Origin: SbD1 sp039679945
GTDB taxonomy: Bacteria > Desulfobacterota > Syntrophobacteria > Syntrophobacterales > Syntrophobacteraceae
DNA length: 64,000 nt
Assembly (NCBI GenBank): GCA_039679945.1
Contig: JBDKTY010000292.1
Span: 24,521 to 88,520 of the forward strand
Direction of reading: 5' to 3'
A program made the position numbers and the translations under genes. How positions within the stretch are numbered: the first letter of the stretch is position 1; each line of letters opens with the position of its first letter. Below the pieces are notes generated by a model. The model was not told where the DNA came from. It was given only the letters and a program-made list of their open reading frames with translations, and ran no database searches. Below are positions 51,786-60,300 of the stretch, piece by piece.

Positions 51786-53626
51786 AGGGTTTCGACTCTC
51801 CTGTGGAAGCCAGCGGCTTTATTGAGGGTAAAATTGAATGTGCTTCCTTTTCCCTCTTCGCTTTCCACACTGATGCTTCCGCCGTGCGCCCCGATGATTT
51901 CCTTCGCGATCGCCAATCCCAAACCTTCTCCGCCCTCACCATCGTTTCCGGGGACTCGAAAGAACTGTTCAAAGATACGGTCCTGGTATTGCCCGGGTAT
52001 GCCTCTTCCGGTGTCGGAAACCGAGAAGATAACCATCTCGTCACTGGATCGGGCCGAGATCAGAACCTCGCCACCCGGAGCGGTGTATTTGAGTGCGTTG
52101 GAGATAAGATTGGCAAATACATGGCCGACGCGTGACGGATCCGCGAGCACATCCGGTAGATCGGCCGGCAAGTCGGTCTTGAGGACAATCCCGCGATCCT
52201 TGGCCGCGCTTTGGAAAGCCTCCGCCTGCTCGCTCACTATGGTTTGAGGAGAAAGTGCGTGGAAATCCATGCGCGCTTTTCCCGATTCGATGCGACTGAT
52301 ATCGAGAAGATTGCTCAGGATGGAGTGCAACCGGTCGCTTTCATCCCTCGCCGCGAGCAGAAGCTCCGTTTGTTTAGGAGTCAGCGGTCCTACTTTCTCT
52401 TCGAGGAGCAGGTAGACCGCCATTCTAAGAGATGTCAGGGGGGTCTTCAACTGGTGAGAAACCGTTGAGATTACCCCTCTTTTGAGTTCATCCTGGTGGA
52501 ACTGCTGGGTTATGTCCTTCAGGACCAAAACGACGCCCGTGGGATGTTTTTCCGCGTCCAGGATCGGAACAGCCTCCGGGCGGAAGAAATGTTCGTCTCC
52601 CCTGATGAACTGCTGAACGATCTGCCGCCCGTCCCGAGGTTCAACACTTCGGCCGCTCTTCAGAGCTTCATCGAAAAACTCTCCCATCCATGCATGAGGA
52701 AGGTCCCGGACGTTGGCATCCGGTCTGAGCCCAAAAAACTCGTTAGCAGGCTGCGTCGATACTTCAACTCGCCCCTGCGCATCCAGAACCGCCACCGCGT
52801 CCGGCAGGCTCCTGAAAACCTGCCTGGTCGAGCGCTGGATCAACGCCATGCGGGTACGATCGCTTCTCCGGAATTCGCGCAGACTTGAAGCCATCTCGTT
52901 AAATGCCTCGGAGAGCCGGCCAATCTCATCGCGCGAGTCACTCCGCACAACCAGGTCCAGATTGCCACGCCGTATGTCGTCCGTCGAACGGATGAGACGG
53001 TTTATCGGACGAAGAATCCACCTTCCCGTAAACAGGACAAACAGCACCGCCACAAACGCCCCGCACAACAGCAGGATGTACATCCGGCGTTCGGCCGCCG
53101 TCGCCGTGGCTCGCGCCCGGGCGTTCGCATCGATCATGCTCTGCTGATTCATGTGAAGGATCTCTTCGGCGGTATCCTTGATCCGCTGAAACAAAGGGAG
53201 CAGTTCAGTAAAATAAGACTGCCGGCGAGTATCGAGAGGGAGCGAGGGGTCCTGTACCCGGGTCAATATGCCTCTGTAACGAATGAAGAGTTCCCTTATC
53301 GAGAATGCTTTTTCCTGTTCTCCGGGCAGAGTGATGTTGTTGAGTTCCGTCTCCAGCGCTTTATCGAATAGAGGCTCGTTTTGGGCGATCAGGTCCCGGC
53401 CCCTGGTAGTGTCGCCCAGAAGGATAAAGAGCGTGCCGCTGTCCATCCGCTCAAGAGCCTCCTTCATTTCTCCGCTTGCGATGACACTTCGGTAGTTCTC
53501 CCTGAGGATCACATCGATGGAGTGCCCGAGCGTGGTGAGTTGAGTAATGCTCTGGGCTCCGATGACAATGATGATGAGGAGCAATCCACAGAACCCCAGC
53601 GAGAGCTTTTGACGAATTCCCAGCAT
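51782..53626 (-). CDS. Membrane sensor histidine kinase controlling kdp (NtrB/NtrY-like)
   Basis: The 614-residue protein has helix one at residues 10-30 (LGFCGLLLIIIVIGAQSI), a periplasmic four-helix domain, helix two near 185-205, HAMP (RWILRPINRLIRSTDDIRRG), PAS (about 275-380) and kinase. The H box VISTVSHQLKTPLTSLRMAV has the phospho-accepting His; N box HVFANLISNALKYT, G1 VSDTGRGIPGQYQ and G2 GEGLGLAIAKEI are intact. ATG 53626 has GAAGGAGG and follows the sigma54 promoter; an upstream ATG at 53674 lies inside the promoter. It heads the kdp operon and should pair with the NtrC-type regulator next to it. Confidence 0.92.
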   Translation of the reverse strand: MLGIRQKLSLGFCGLLLIIIVIGAQSITQLTTLGHSIDVILRENYRSVIASGEMKEALERMDSGTLFILLGDTTRGRDLIAQNEPLFDKALETELNNITLPGEQEKAFSIRELFIRYRGILTRVQDPSLPLDTRRQSYFTELLPLFQRIKDTAEEILHMNQQSMIDANARARATATAAERRMYILLLCGAFVAVLFVLFTGRWILRPINRLIRSTDDIRRGNLDLVVRSDSRDEIGRLSEAFNEMASSLREFRRSDRTRMALIQRSTRQVFRSLPDAVAVLDAQGRVEVSTQPANEFFGLRPDANVRDLPHAWMGEFFDEALKSGRSVEPRDGRQIVQQFIRGDEHFFRPEAVPILDAEKHPTGVVLVLKDITQQFHQDELKRGVISTVSHQLKTPLTSLRMAVYLLLEEKVGPLTPKQTELLLAARDESDRLHSILSNLLDISRIESGKARMDFHALSPQTIVSEQAEAFQSAAKDRGIVLKTDLPADLPDVLADPSRVGHVFANLISNALKYTAPGGEVLISARSSDEMVIFSVSDTGRGIPGQYQDRIFEQFFRVPGNDGEGGEGLGLAIAKEIIGAHGGSISVESEEGKGSTFNFTLNKAAGFHRRVETL

Positions 53627-53657
53627 TTCGGCCTCCTTCTCCCTTGCCTCAATGGTG

Positions 53658-53673
53658 AGCAACCACCGTGCCA
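53658..53673 (-). promoter_or_regulatory. Sigma54 (-24/-12) promoter of the kdp operon
   Basis: The minus strand reads TGGCACGGTGGTTGCT, a full match to the sigma54 consensus TGGCACG-N4-TTGC(A/T). Transcription would begin near 53648, giving a leader of about 22 bases with the ribosome site for ATG 53626. The adjacent NtrC-family gene encodes an activator with the sigma54-contact motif, so the assignment is well supported by sequence and context. Confidence 0.88.
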
Positions 53674-53771
53674 CCGAATGATGGCCGATAGTATGGTACT
53701 GATATCAATATATAATTCATCATTGGGCTTGAGGACGACAAACGGCCGCGGGCGAAGGAGCCGAGGAGGCG

Positions 53772-53952
53772 CCTTGCAATCTGCAATATATTTGTATGGC
53801 CATACTCCGCTGTTTCGATCTTTTCGAGGATCTCACCGGGAGAGGGACTTGCCACGGGCTTTATACAGGCGCGTGTTCAGGATAGCTGGCGGCGGGAGGT
53901 CCGGTCCGCGGATTGCAAGGCCATAAGACCTCGTCCCTTGCATTCTGCAAGG
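53772..53952 (-). promoter_or_regulatory. Palindromic upstream activator sites for the NtrC-type regulator
   Basis: CCTTGCATTCTGCAAGG (53936-53952) is a perfect 7-3-7 palindrome. TTGCAATCTGCAA (53774-53786) is a second copy with a 5-3-5 core, and TTGCAAGG at 53913-53920 is a half-site. They lie about 110 and 275 bases upstream of the sigma54 promoter, the distance usual for enhancer binding. A separate perfect palindrome GTATGGCCATAC is at 53794-53805. Binding is inferred. Confidence 0.7.
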
Positions 53953-54043
53953 TAAGAAAGCTGGACCGATGACGGGTTGGAGCAAAATGGGAGCGGGCAA
54001 TTCCCAGGTGGGGCCGCGGACAACAAGTTGGGCTGACGGCCAT

Positions 54044-55387
54044 TCAAATCCCGTATTTCTTCCGGCGTCTCCACAGGGTGGCCTGATCGACGCCCAGCGT
54101 CTGGGCAGCGTCCTGAAGCGATTTAGAGGTGGCAAGCACGCGGCGGATATGAAGTTCCTCGACCCGGTCGAGGCTTAGTGGATCGCCAATGTTCGGCGCG
54201 GATTCGAGAACGGCGAAATTATCGGGAAGGTACTCAATGCCGACACGTTCGCCCTGGCACAGGATGGCGGCCCTCTCGACCACATTATGCAGTTCGCGAA
54301 TGTTCCCCGGCCAGGCATATCGCCGGAGTGCCTCGACGGCCTCTCCCGTGAATCCGATCAAGACCCGGTGTCTCTGCCGGCCGAAGAAAGCGAGAAGCCG
54401 CTCTGCCATGGGAATGACATCCTCGGGGCGTTCCCGAAGCGGCGGGAGCACGATCTGGAAGACGTTCAACCGATAGTAGAGGTCCTCGCGAAACGTCCCC
54501 TCCTTCACGGCTTTGTCCAGATCGGTATTGGTCGCGGTGATTATGCGAACCTCGGCCTTCCTCGTCGTCTGATCGCCTATACGCTCATACTCCCTGTCCT
54601 GGAGGAACCGAAGAAGCTTGGGCTGAAGGGACAGCGGCAAGTCTCCTATTTCGTCCAGGAAAAGAGTCCCTCCCTCGCATGCGGCAATCCGCCCGGGGTT
54701 GTCACGGACCGCCCCGGTGAACGCGCCTTTGACATGCCCGAACAGCTCGCTCTCAAGAAGCTCCGGAGAGAGCGACGGACAGGATACGGTTGCCATCGGC
54801 CTTGCGGCCCGGTTGCTCCAGGAGTGAATCGCACGCGCGAACACCGTCTTCCCAGTCCCGCTCTCTCCTCGAAGGAGAATGGTGGCATCCGTCGGCGCCA
54901 CCTGGTGTGCCAGATTCACGGCTCGCTGCATGGCATGGCTCGCGGTGGAGTAATCGAACTGGGGATGCGTCCGTCCCATTTCCTCCTGCAGGGCGGCGAC
55001 CTTCTGTTCCAGGGTGCGCACCTGCAGGGCCTTCCGCGTCGTGATCTCGACCTGTGCGGGGGTGAAAGGTTTTGGCAGGTAATCGGTAGCTCCGCGGCGC
55101 ATGGCTTCCACGGCTGATTCAATGGAGGCATATGCGGTAATGACGATGATCTTAAGCCAGGGGGCAGTCGCAAGCAGAGCCGGGATGAGGTCGAGCCCAT
55201 CCGATGCCCCCAGCCGCAGGTCAACAAAAGCAAGTTCGAAAGACTTCATGGCTGCCTGCTTCACGGCATCCTCGAAGTTGCTGACCGCCACCACGGTGTA
55301 TCCCGCCGTTTCGAGGCACAACGACAGAGTCTTACGAATATTGATTTCGTCGTCCACGACAAGAATGTTGAGAGGTGTACCCGCCAT
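54044..55387 (-). CDS. NtrC-family sigma54-dependent response regulator
   Basis: The 447-residue protein has a receiver domain with the acidic pocket and phospho-Asp (ILVVDDEINIRKTLS, LAFVDLRLGASDG, KPF). The AAA+ domain follows with Walker A LLRGESGTGKTVFARAIHSW, the sigma54-contacting ESELFGHVKGAFTGAVRDNP and Walker B EGGTLFLDEIGDLPLSLQPK. A Fis-type HTH ends it (LQDAAQTLGVDQATLWRRRK). It activates sigma54 promoters; the nearest is the kdp promoter at 53658-53673. The kinase gene lies downstream in the same orientation beyond 417 bases of regulatory DNA. Confidence 0.95.
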   Translation of the reverse strand: MAGTPLNILVVDDEINIRKTLSLCLETAGYTVVAVSNFEDAVKQAAMKSFELAFVDLRLGASDGLDLIPALLATAPWLKIIVITAYASIESAVEAMRRGATDYLPKPFTPAQVEITTRKALQVRTLEQKVAALQEEMGRTHPQFDYSTASHAMQRAVNLAHQVAPTDATILLRGESGTGKTVFARAIHSWSNRAARPMATVSCPSLSPELLESELFGHVKGAFTGAVRDNPGRIAACEGGTLFLDEIGDLPLSLQPKLLRFLQDREYERIGDQTTRKAEVRIITATNTDLDKAVKEGTFREDLYYRLNVFQIVLPPLRERPEDVIPMAERLLAFFGRQRHRVLIGFTGEAVEALRRYAWPGNIRELHNVVERAAILCQGERVGIEYLPDNFAVLESAPNIGDPLSLDRVEELHIRRVLATSKSLQDAAQTLGVDQATLWRRRKKYGI

Positions 55388-55633
55388 TGTTTGCCTTCTT
55401 CATGTTTCATTCAAGTGGTGTTCAACGCACTGCTTTGCTTCGCCGCCCGTGCCGAGCGAATCAAGCCCCGCATCACCGGCCCGTTCCACCCTTCGATACC
55501 TCTCAACCAACACCTCTTGAGAGTGTGTCGAAGGGTAGAACGGGCCATTGAGTGACTGCCGGCAGGCTGGAAATCCCGCCACTCGGGCATCGGAGGGAAA
55601 ACGGGTGGGGAGCCCCCGGCACGAGCGTTAGGT
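55388..55633. repeat. Intergenic region with a 69-bp hairpin, repeat copy H (55478-55546)
   Basis: GGCCCGTTCCACCCTTCGA (55478-55496) is followed by an inner arm CCTCTCAA, a ten-base loop, TTGAGAGT, and a closing arm TCGAAGGGTAGAACGGGCC (to 55546). The outer 19-base arms pair with a single mismatch. It is the cleanest long hairpin of the dispersed family and lies between the AlkD-like gene and the regulator gene. Confidence 0.7.
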
Positions 55634-56377
55634 TCAAGCCGAAATAACCCGTGCCGAGGAGTTGGCGGCCGACCCGTCGAGATACATTCGCCGTCTGGAT
55701 TCCGGAAACCTCTCTATCGCATAGCGAAGCATGGTCCTCGGCATTCCCCGGCAGTGCTCTCGCAGGAAGACCTCCTCGCATTCCAGGTCCCTTTTTCCAA
55801 TCTCGCGAAGCATCCACCCCGCCGCCTTGTGTATCAGATCCTCTTTATCCGCGAGCAGCATTTTGACAATCTTGAGAGTCTCGGAGAACTTCCCGCTCCT
55901 GATAAAATGAAAAGTTGCCAGGACGGCGATGCGGCGCTCCCACAGGCTGCTCGATCCGGCGAAATCGTAGAGCGGCTGCTTGCTCCTGTCAGCCAGGAAA
56001 GCCCCCACGATCTGGGGCGCGGAGAGGTCCACGAGGTCCCAGTTGTTAATGTAAGCTGTATTTGCCATGTAGAGTTCATAAATTTGCGCCCGCACCGCCT
56101 CGGTTCCCTTTGAAAATGTCCTCGCGAGCACAAGAAGCGCAAACAGCCGTTCTTCATGAAGAGGGGACCTCAGCAGCGGCGGAACCTCCCGGTGCGTAAG
56201 GTGCCTGTACTCATTCGCAAGCGCCCTCAACTCGGGGACGCGAATGCCGAGGAAGATGTCTCCCTCACCGTACTGACCGGGTCCGGTCTTGAAAAACCTC
56301 TTCAGGAACTGGGCTTTTTGCCCATTCCCGAGCTTTTGCAAACGCACATGAACCTCTTTTACATCGGGGGCTTCCAT
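55634..56377 (-). CDS. AlkD-like DNA alkylation repair enzyme (HEAT-repeat DNA glycosylase)
   Basis: The product of about 247 residues has the AlkD helical-repeat fold. Motifs: FLKRFFKTGPGQYGEGDIFL then GIRVPELRALANEYRHL, LYMANTAYINNWDLVDLSAP (with the Trp-Asp of the active site), SSSLWERRIAVLATFHFIRS, LLADKEDLIHKAAGWMLREI and MLRYAIERFP. AlkD removes alkylated bases from DNA. ATG 56377 begins the homologous part; earlier ATGs (56407 or 56647) only add unrelated sequence. The gene stands alone. Confidence 0.87.
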   Translation of the reverse strand: MEAPDVKEVHVRLQKLGNGQKAQFLKRFFKTGPGQYGEGDIFLGIRVPELRALANEYRHLTHREVPPLLRSPLHEERLFALLVLARTFSKGTEAVRAQIYELYMANTAYINNWDLVDLSAPQIVGAFLADRSKQPLYDFAGSSSLWERRIAVLATFHFIRSGKFSETLKIVKMLLADKEDLIHKAAGWMLREIGKRDLECEEVFLREHCRGMPRTMLRYAIERFPESRRRMYLDGSAANSSARVISA

Positions 56378-56826
56378 AATGCTCAAATACCTCGACAGGG
56401 TCGGCATCAGCAACAGTGAGCGCATGGGATGGCGCGCGGAGGCACGCTCATTTATGCAAACAGGAAGATAAACCCGCATCGGCGGCGCACAAATCTCCAT
56501 CCCCTCCAATCGCGAAGAGGGGTATCCAGCATAGCCGGATACCCCTCTGACATCATAATAAAAAATCGATCTCCCGCATCGGTTGCGAAAAGCGTGCGGC
56601 CATCGCGCCGGCGGCCCGCCCAGATCCGGGAAGGCGCCGCAGTTCAAGGCCTTTTATGCGAGACAAGCCCCGCATTCTCGCGGCAGGGCGCGGGTAGAAG
56701 AACCGTGTGCAGCCGCGCGGCACGTGGGGCGGGCTTTCCAGCCCGGTAGGTTGGGGTGAGCCCGGTAGCCCGGTAGCCCCGTAGGTTGGGGTGAGCGAGA
56801 GCGAACCCCAACGATCACGCTACGGC
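56378..56826. other. Intergenic region ending in a second repeat type
   Basis: No gene is supported. The right end carries GTAGGTTGGGGTGAGC twice (56746 and 56781). The second copy forms a hairpin, GTTGGGGT (56785-56792) against ACCCCAAC (56805-56812). It lies at the 3' end of the leftward flavoprotein gene and may end or protect that transcript, though no T-run follows. CCGGTAGCC units between the copies form a short tandem. Confidence 0.5.
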
Positions 56827-58494
56827 TTACTCCGCTTCCTGCCTGGCTTCACTGAGTCGTCTCGCGGCGACTTCGTCCGTGGAGTAGTCGGGCAGCAGAA
56901 TCGGCGCAACGATCGCATCGCTTACGCCGGCTTTTTCAAGTTCCTTCTCGAACTTCACGACATGGTCCAGGGTGGGCTTCTTCAGCTCGACGCCGGACTG
57001 AACGTATTTCGCCGCGCTGACGCCGGCCCTTCTTCCGAAGGTGATAACGTCCTGGAGGCTGTTGCCCATCAGGCGGTTTTCACCATGGAGCCCCCCCGTG
57101 CACTCGCCGGCCGAATACAGGCCGGGAACCACTGTCTCGCAGGCGGCGTTGATCGCGATACCGCCATTCTGATAGTGCAGGGTCGGGTAAACCAGCATGG
57201 GCTCCTTGCTGATGTCGATGCCGTGACGGTCGAACTGGATGAACTTCGCGGGAAGTTCCTTGCGGACCGTGCCTTCGCCGTGCAGCAGGTCGATCATCGG
57301 GGAATCGAGCCACAGTCCGAAGCGTCCGGTCGGAGTAATAACGGCCTTATTCACCTCGACGGCTTCCTTGATGAGTTCCGCCGATTCGACGTCGCGCGGT
57401 TCGAGCGGGAAGCAGAACTGCTCGCCTTCCGCATTGAGCACGTGGGCGCCGAGACCTCGGACTTTTTCGGTGATCAGGAGGCCGACGTTCTGTTCGGGAT
57501 AGGCGACACCTGTCGGATGGTACTGCGTCGAGGGCAGGCAGGTGGTGCCGACACCGGCGCGGTAAGCCATAACAACGCCGTCCATGGTGGCGCCGTAGTG
57601 GTTGGTGGTTGCAAAACCCTTGATGTGGAGGCGTCCGTTGCCGCCCGTGGCGATGATAACCGCCTTGGCGCGGGTGATGAAGAATTCACGGGTCTCCATG
57701 TTGTAGAGGATCGCGCCGGCACATTTCCCGGTCTCGTCCAGAATGATCTCGACGGCGGGGCAGAATTCGAGGACCCTGATCCTGTCCCGGCGGTTACGCG
57801 CTTCATCTCTCAGAACACGCATGATTTCGGCGCCGGTCATGTCACCGGAGGACTGCATGCGCTTGCGCGAAGATCCGCCGAAGTGACGGGAATCGAGACG
57901 GCCGTCGGGCAGCTTGTTGAACATCATGCCAAGAGCTTCGAGCCATGCGATGGACAGGGGCGCATCGTGCGCCAGGGCCGCCACCAGGTCCGGCTGGTTG
58001 GTGAAGTGGCCGCCGCCGATGGTATCCATGTAATGGTAGAAGGGCGAATCGCATTCCTGGGTCGCGCCCTGGATACCGCCCTCGGCCATCATGGTATTTG
58101 CATCGCCGTGGCGCAGCTTGGTTGCCATGATGACGCTCAGACCGGCATCGGTAGCCATCAGGGCCGCCGACGTGCCGCCGCCGCCCGCTCCCAGGATCAG
58201 GATGTCGGTATCAAAATCGGGCGTGGAGAGGTCCACTTTGTCGGGGCGCAGCATCGAGCGCGATTCCATGACCTTGGCGATTTCCTCGGGCACCACCAGC
58301 CCCTTGTCGGGGCCGACCTTGAGGGCCCGGCGGCCTTCCTTCTGGTAGTCGGGATGGAATTTGTTCAGGACCACAGCCCGCTCCTCGAGGCTCAGTGCCG
58401 GGAAATTCTCACCGCGCCTCGACCTGGCGACACGCTGGGGCCTGGTTGCCTCAACCTTCTTTATCAGTTCCTTCATTTCAGGTGTGTAACCCAT
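56827..58494 (-). CDS. frdA: Fumarate reductase/succinate dehydrogenase-type flavoprotein
   Basis: The 555-residue protein has an unusual 90-residue N-terminal extension, then the FAD fold DILILGAGGGGTSAALMATD and the substrate-binding parts STQYHPTGVAYPEQN, VYPTLHYQNGGIAINAACE and AGECTGGLHGENRLMGNSLQ. At the place of the flavinylated His (HSVAAQGG-type) it reads NTMMAEGGIQGA, so FAD is probably not covalently bound. It ends the operon hdrC-hdrB-frdB-frdA. Fumarate reduction or succinate oxidation with a thiol, quinol or other donor is inferred. No Tat signal was seen, so it is cytoplasmic. Confidence 0.85.
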   Translation of the reverse strand: MGYTPEMKELIKKVEATRPQRVARSRRGENFPALSLEERAVVLNKFHPDYQKEGRRALKVGPDKGLVVPEEIAKVMESRSMLRPDKVDLSTPDFDTDILILGAGGGGTSAALMATDAGLSVIMATKLRHGDANTMMAEGGIQGATQECDSPFYHYMDTIGGGHFTNQPDLVAALAHDAPLSIAWLEALGMMFNKLPDGRLDSRHFGGSSRKRMQSSGDMTGAEIMRVLRDEARNRRDRIRVLEFCPAVEIILDETGKCAGAILYNMETREFFITRAKAVIIATGGNGRLHIKGFATTNHYGATMDGVVMAYRAGVGTTCLPSTQYHPTGVAYPEQNVGLLITEKVRGLGAHVLNAEGEQFCFPLEPRDVESAELIKEAVEVNKAVITPTGRFGLWLDSPMIDLLHGEGTVRKELPAKFIQFDRHGIDISKEPMLVYPTLHYQNGGIAINAACETVVPGLYSAGECTGGLHGENRLMGNSLQDVITFGRRAGVSAAKYVQSGVELKKPTLDHVVKFEKELEKAGVSDAIVAPILLPDYSTDEVAARRLSEARQEAE

Positions 58495-58563
58495 TCTGTC
58501 TCTCCTTGAAGCTTCCCTATATTCGGAAAATTTGTATGCAGTCCGTTTTAAGGCGCGAAAGTG

Positions 58564-59340
58564 CTACAGGTACTGGGTGTCCTTGGGCATCCAGGTCCCC
58601 AGGGGAGCCATGTCGGGTTCGCGCTCGCGTTCCTTGTATATCTTCTCCAGTTCGGCGTGGCTCATCTTCTGGAGGTCGTCGAGGACCTTGTCGTACCGGC
58701 CGGATTCGATCTGGGCGACACGCTTCTCGAGATGTTCCGCCCTGGGCTGAATGTACTTGCCGTAGATGCGGCGCACCAACTGAGCGATATGATACTGCGG
58801 CAGTTCGCCCATGCACCGGCTGGCGCACATTCCGCACTGGATACAGTCGAAGGAGAGTTTGGCGGCGCGGGCGATATCACCCTGCTTGATGGCCGATATA
58901 TAGTCGAGAACTTCCACGTGCATCGGGCAGGCCTTGGTGCAGTTGTTACAGGCCACGCAGCGGAAAAGCTCCGGGTAGAGCGCGTGGATTGATTCGGCGA
59001 CCGGTTCGATCTTCTCGATATCGAACACGGCGCGGTTCGCGGGGTAGAAAGGAATCTGGGCCAGGTACATGTTGGGTTCGACAACGGTCTGGCAGGCCAG
59101 GCCGAAGTAGAGCTTGTAGTCGCCTTCCTTGCGGTAGACGGTCGGGCACGCGCCGCACACGCCGCCGCGGCAGCCGGCGCCTCTCAGGAACTTGAAGCCC
59201 GCGTATTCCATTGCCTTCATGATGGTGAGGGTCTCGGGAACTTCGTAGCGCTTGCCCATGACATAGATGGGTATCGTTTTCGCCCCCTCGGGAAGAATGG
59301 CTCTGTCTCCAGTTGCAACCTGTCTTGCGGGTGCTGACAT
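58564..59340 (-). CDS. frdB: Fumarate reductase/succinate dehydrogenase-type iron-sulfur subunit
   Basis: The 258-residue protein has an N-terminal ferredoxin domain with cysteines in GAGCRGGVCGACPTVYRKEG and FGLACQTVVEPN. The C-terminal domain has two further cluster motifs, CVACNNCTKACPMHVE and CIQCGMCASRCMGELPQ, so two [4Fe-4S] clusters are expected rather than the [3Fe-4S]/[4Fe-4S] pair of quinol enzymes. It passes electrons between the flavoprotein and the HdrB/C subunits. It lies between hdrB and frdA in one operon. Confidence 0.88.
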   Translation of the reverse strand: MSAPARQVATGDRAILPEGAKTIPIYVMGKRYEVPETLTIMKAMEYAGFKFLRGAGCRGGVCGACPTVYRKEGDYKLYFGLACQTVVEPNMYLAQIPFYPANRAVFDIEKIEPVAESIHALYPELFRCVACNNCTKACPMHVEVLDYISAIKQGDIARAAKLSFDCIQCGMCASRCMGELPQYHIAQLVRRIYGKYIQPRAEHLEKRVAQIESGRYDKVLDDLQKMSHAELEKIYKEREREPDMAPLGTWMPKDTQYL

Positions 59341-59395
59341 CTTAGTTCTCCTTAACGTGGAAAAGAAATGTTCTATATTCTGATCGTGAATCGGC

Positions 59396-60292
59396 TCAGG
59401 CGGTGGCCGCAGCGGATTCGACCGGAAAATTCCTGGCTTTCAGGCACTCGATCGCGCTCACGTCGCTGAGGTCGAGCCTGTAGGATTCGGGACCGAGCCC
59501 GAGCGCTATCGCGAGAAGCTGGGTAAAATAGAAGACGGGAAGCTTGCCGGCGATTTTGCCGTTCCGGACGAGTTCGTCCTGCTTTTTGGCCAGGTTGTAC
59601 TCGCAGAGCGGGCAGCTCAGGATGAGTGCTTCGGCGCCGGCGGCGGAGGCGCTCTCGATGATACGCCCGATGACATCCGCCACTGCCTCGGGGTGAGCCA
59701 GCACCTGGTAGGAACCGCAGCAGACCGTGCTTGCCGCGAAGTCGACCGGAACGGCGCCGATTGCTTCCACGAATTCATTCATTATTCTTTCGCCCACGGG
59801 CTCGATCGCCACGTCCTTAGGCCTGACAAGCGTACACCCGTAGTAGGAGGCAATCTTCAGTCCGTTCAGGGGGACTTTTATCCGGGAGCGCAGGGTGTCC
59901 CAACCGACCATGTCACGAAGGAAATTAAGGAAATGGACCACATCCACTTCACCGTGGTAATCCGTCTCCTCCGTCATGAAGTCGTTGATTGTCTTGCGCT
60001 TCACTTCGTCATTTCGCATCAGCAGGTTTGATCGGGCCAGAGTGTTGTAGCACATGGAGCAAAGGGTAACGACCTTGTCGCTTCCCTGGTCCATTGCTCT
60101 GATGAGGTCGCGTATGGGGGCAACATGGTGGATGAGGTCATCGTCGGCCAGGGAATGAACCGCGCCGCAGCAGTTCCATCGCGACAACTCCTGGAATTCC
60201 ACTCCCAGTGCCGCCATGGAAGCCACCGCCGCCTCCTCCAGGTTCTTCGCTTTCGTTTTCAGGGTACATCCGGGGTAATAGCTAACTTTCAT
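59396..60292 (-). CDS. hdrB: HdrB-like subunit with two CCG domains
   Basis: The 298-residue protein has two cysteine-rich domains: VSYYPGCTLKTKAKNLEEAA, WNCCGAVHSLADDD and TLCSMCYNTLARSN; then IASYYGCTLVRPKDVAIEP, STVCCGSYQVLAHPEAV and ILSCPLCEYNLAKKQ. These bind unusual [4Fe-4S] clusters at which heterodisulfides or other disulfides are reduced. ATG 60292 has AGGAG four bases upstream. As in thiol:fumarate reductase and methylmenaquinol:fumarate reductase, an HdrB-type protein accompanies FrdAB. Confidence 0.9.
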   Translation of the reverse strand: MKVSYYPGCTLKTKAKNLEEAAVASMAALGVEFQELSRWNCCGAVHSLADDDLIHHVAPIRDLIRAMDQGSDKVVTLCSMCYNTLARSNLLMRNDEVKRKTINDFMTEETDYHGEVDVVHFLNFLRDMVGWDTLRSRIKVPLNGLKIASYYGCTLVRPKDVAIEPVGERIMNEFVEAIGAVPVDFAASTVCCGSYQVLAHPEAVADVIGRIIESASAAGAEALILSCPLCEYNLAKKQDELVRNGKIAGKLPVFYFTQLLAIALGLGPESYRLDLSDVSAIECLKARNFPVESAAATA

Positions 60293-60300
60293 GATACTCC

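Noticed and set aside
53627..53674. Upstream start of the kdp sensor kinase at 53674
   Set aside because: It lies inside the -24/-12 promoter and has no ribosome site, whereas ATG 53626 has GAAGGAGG.
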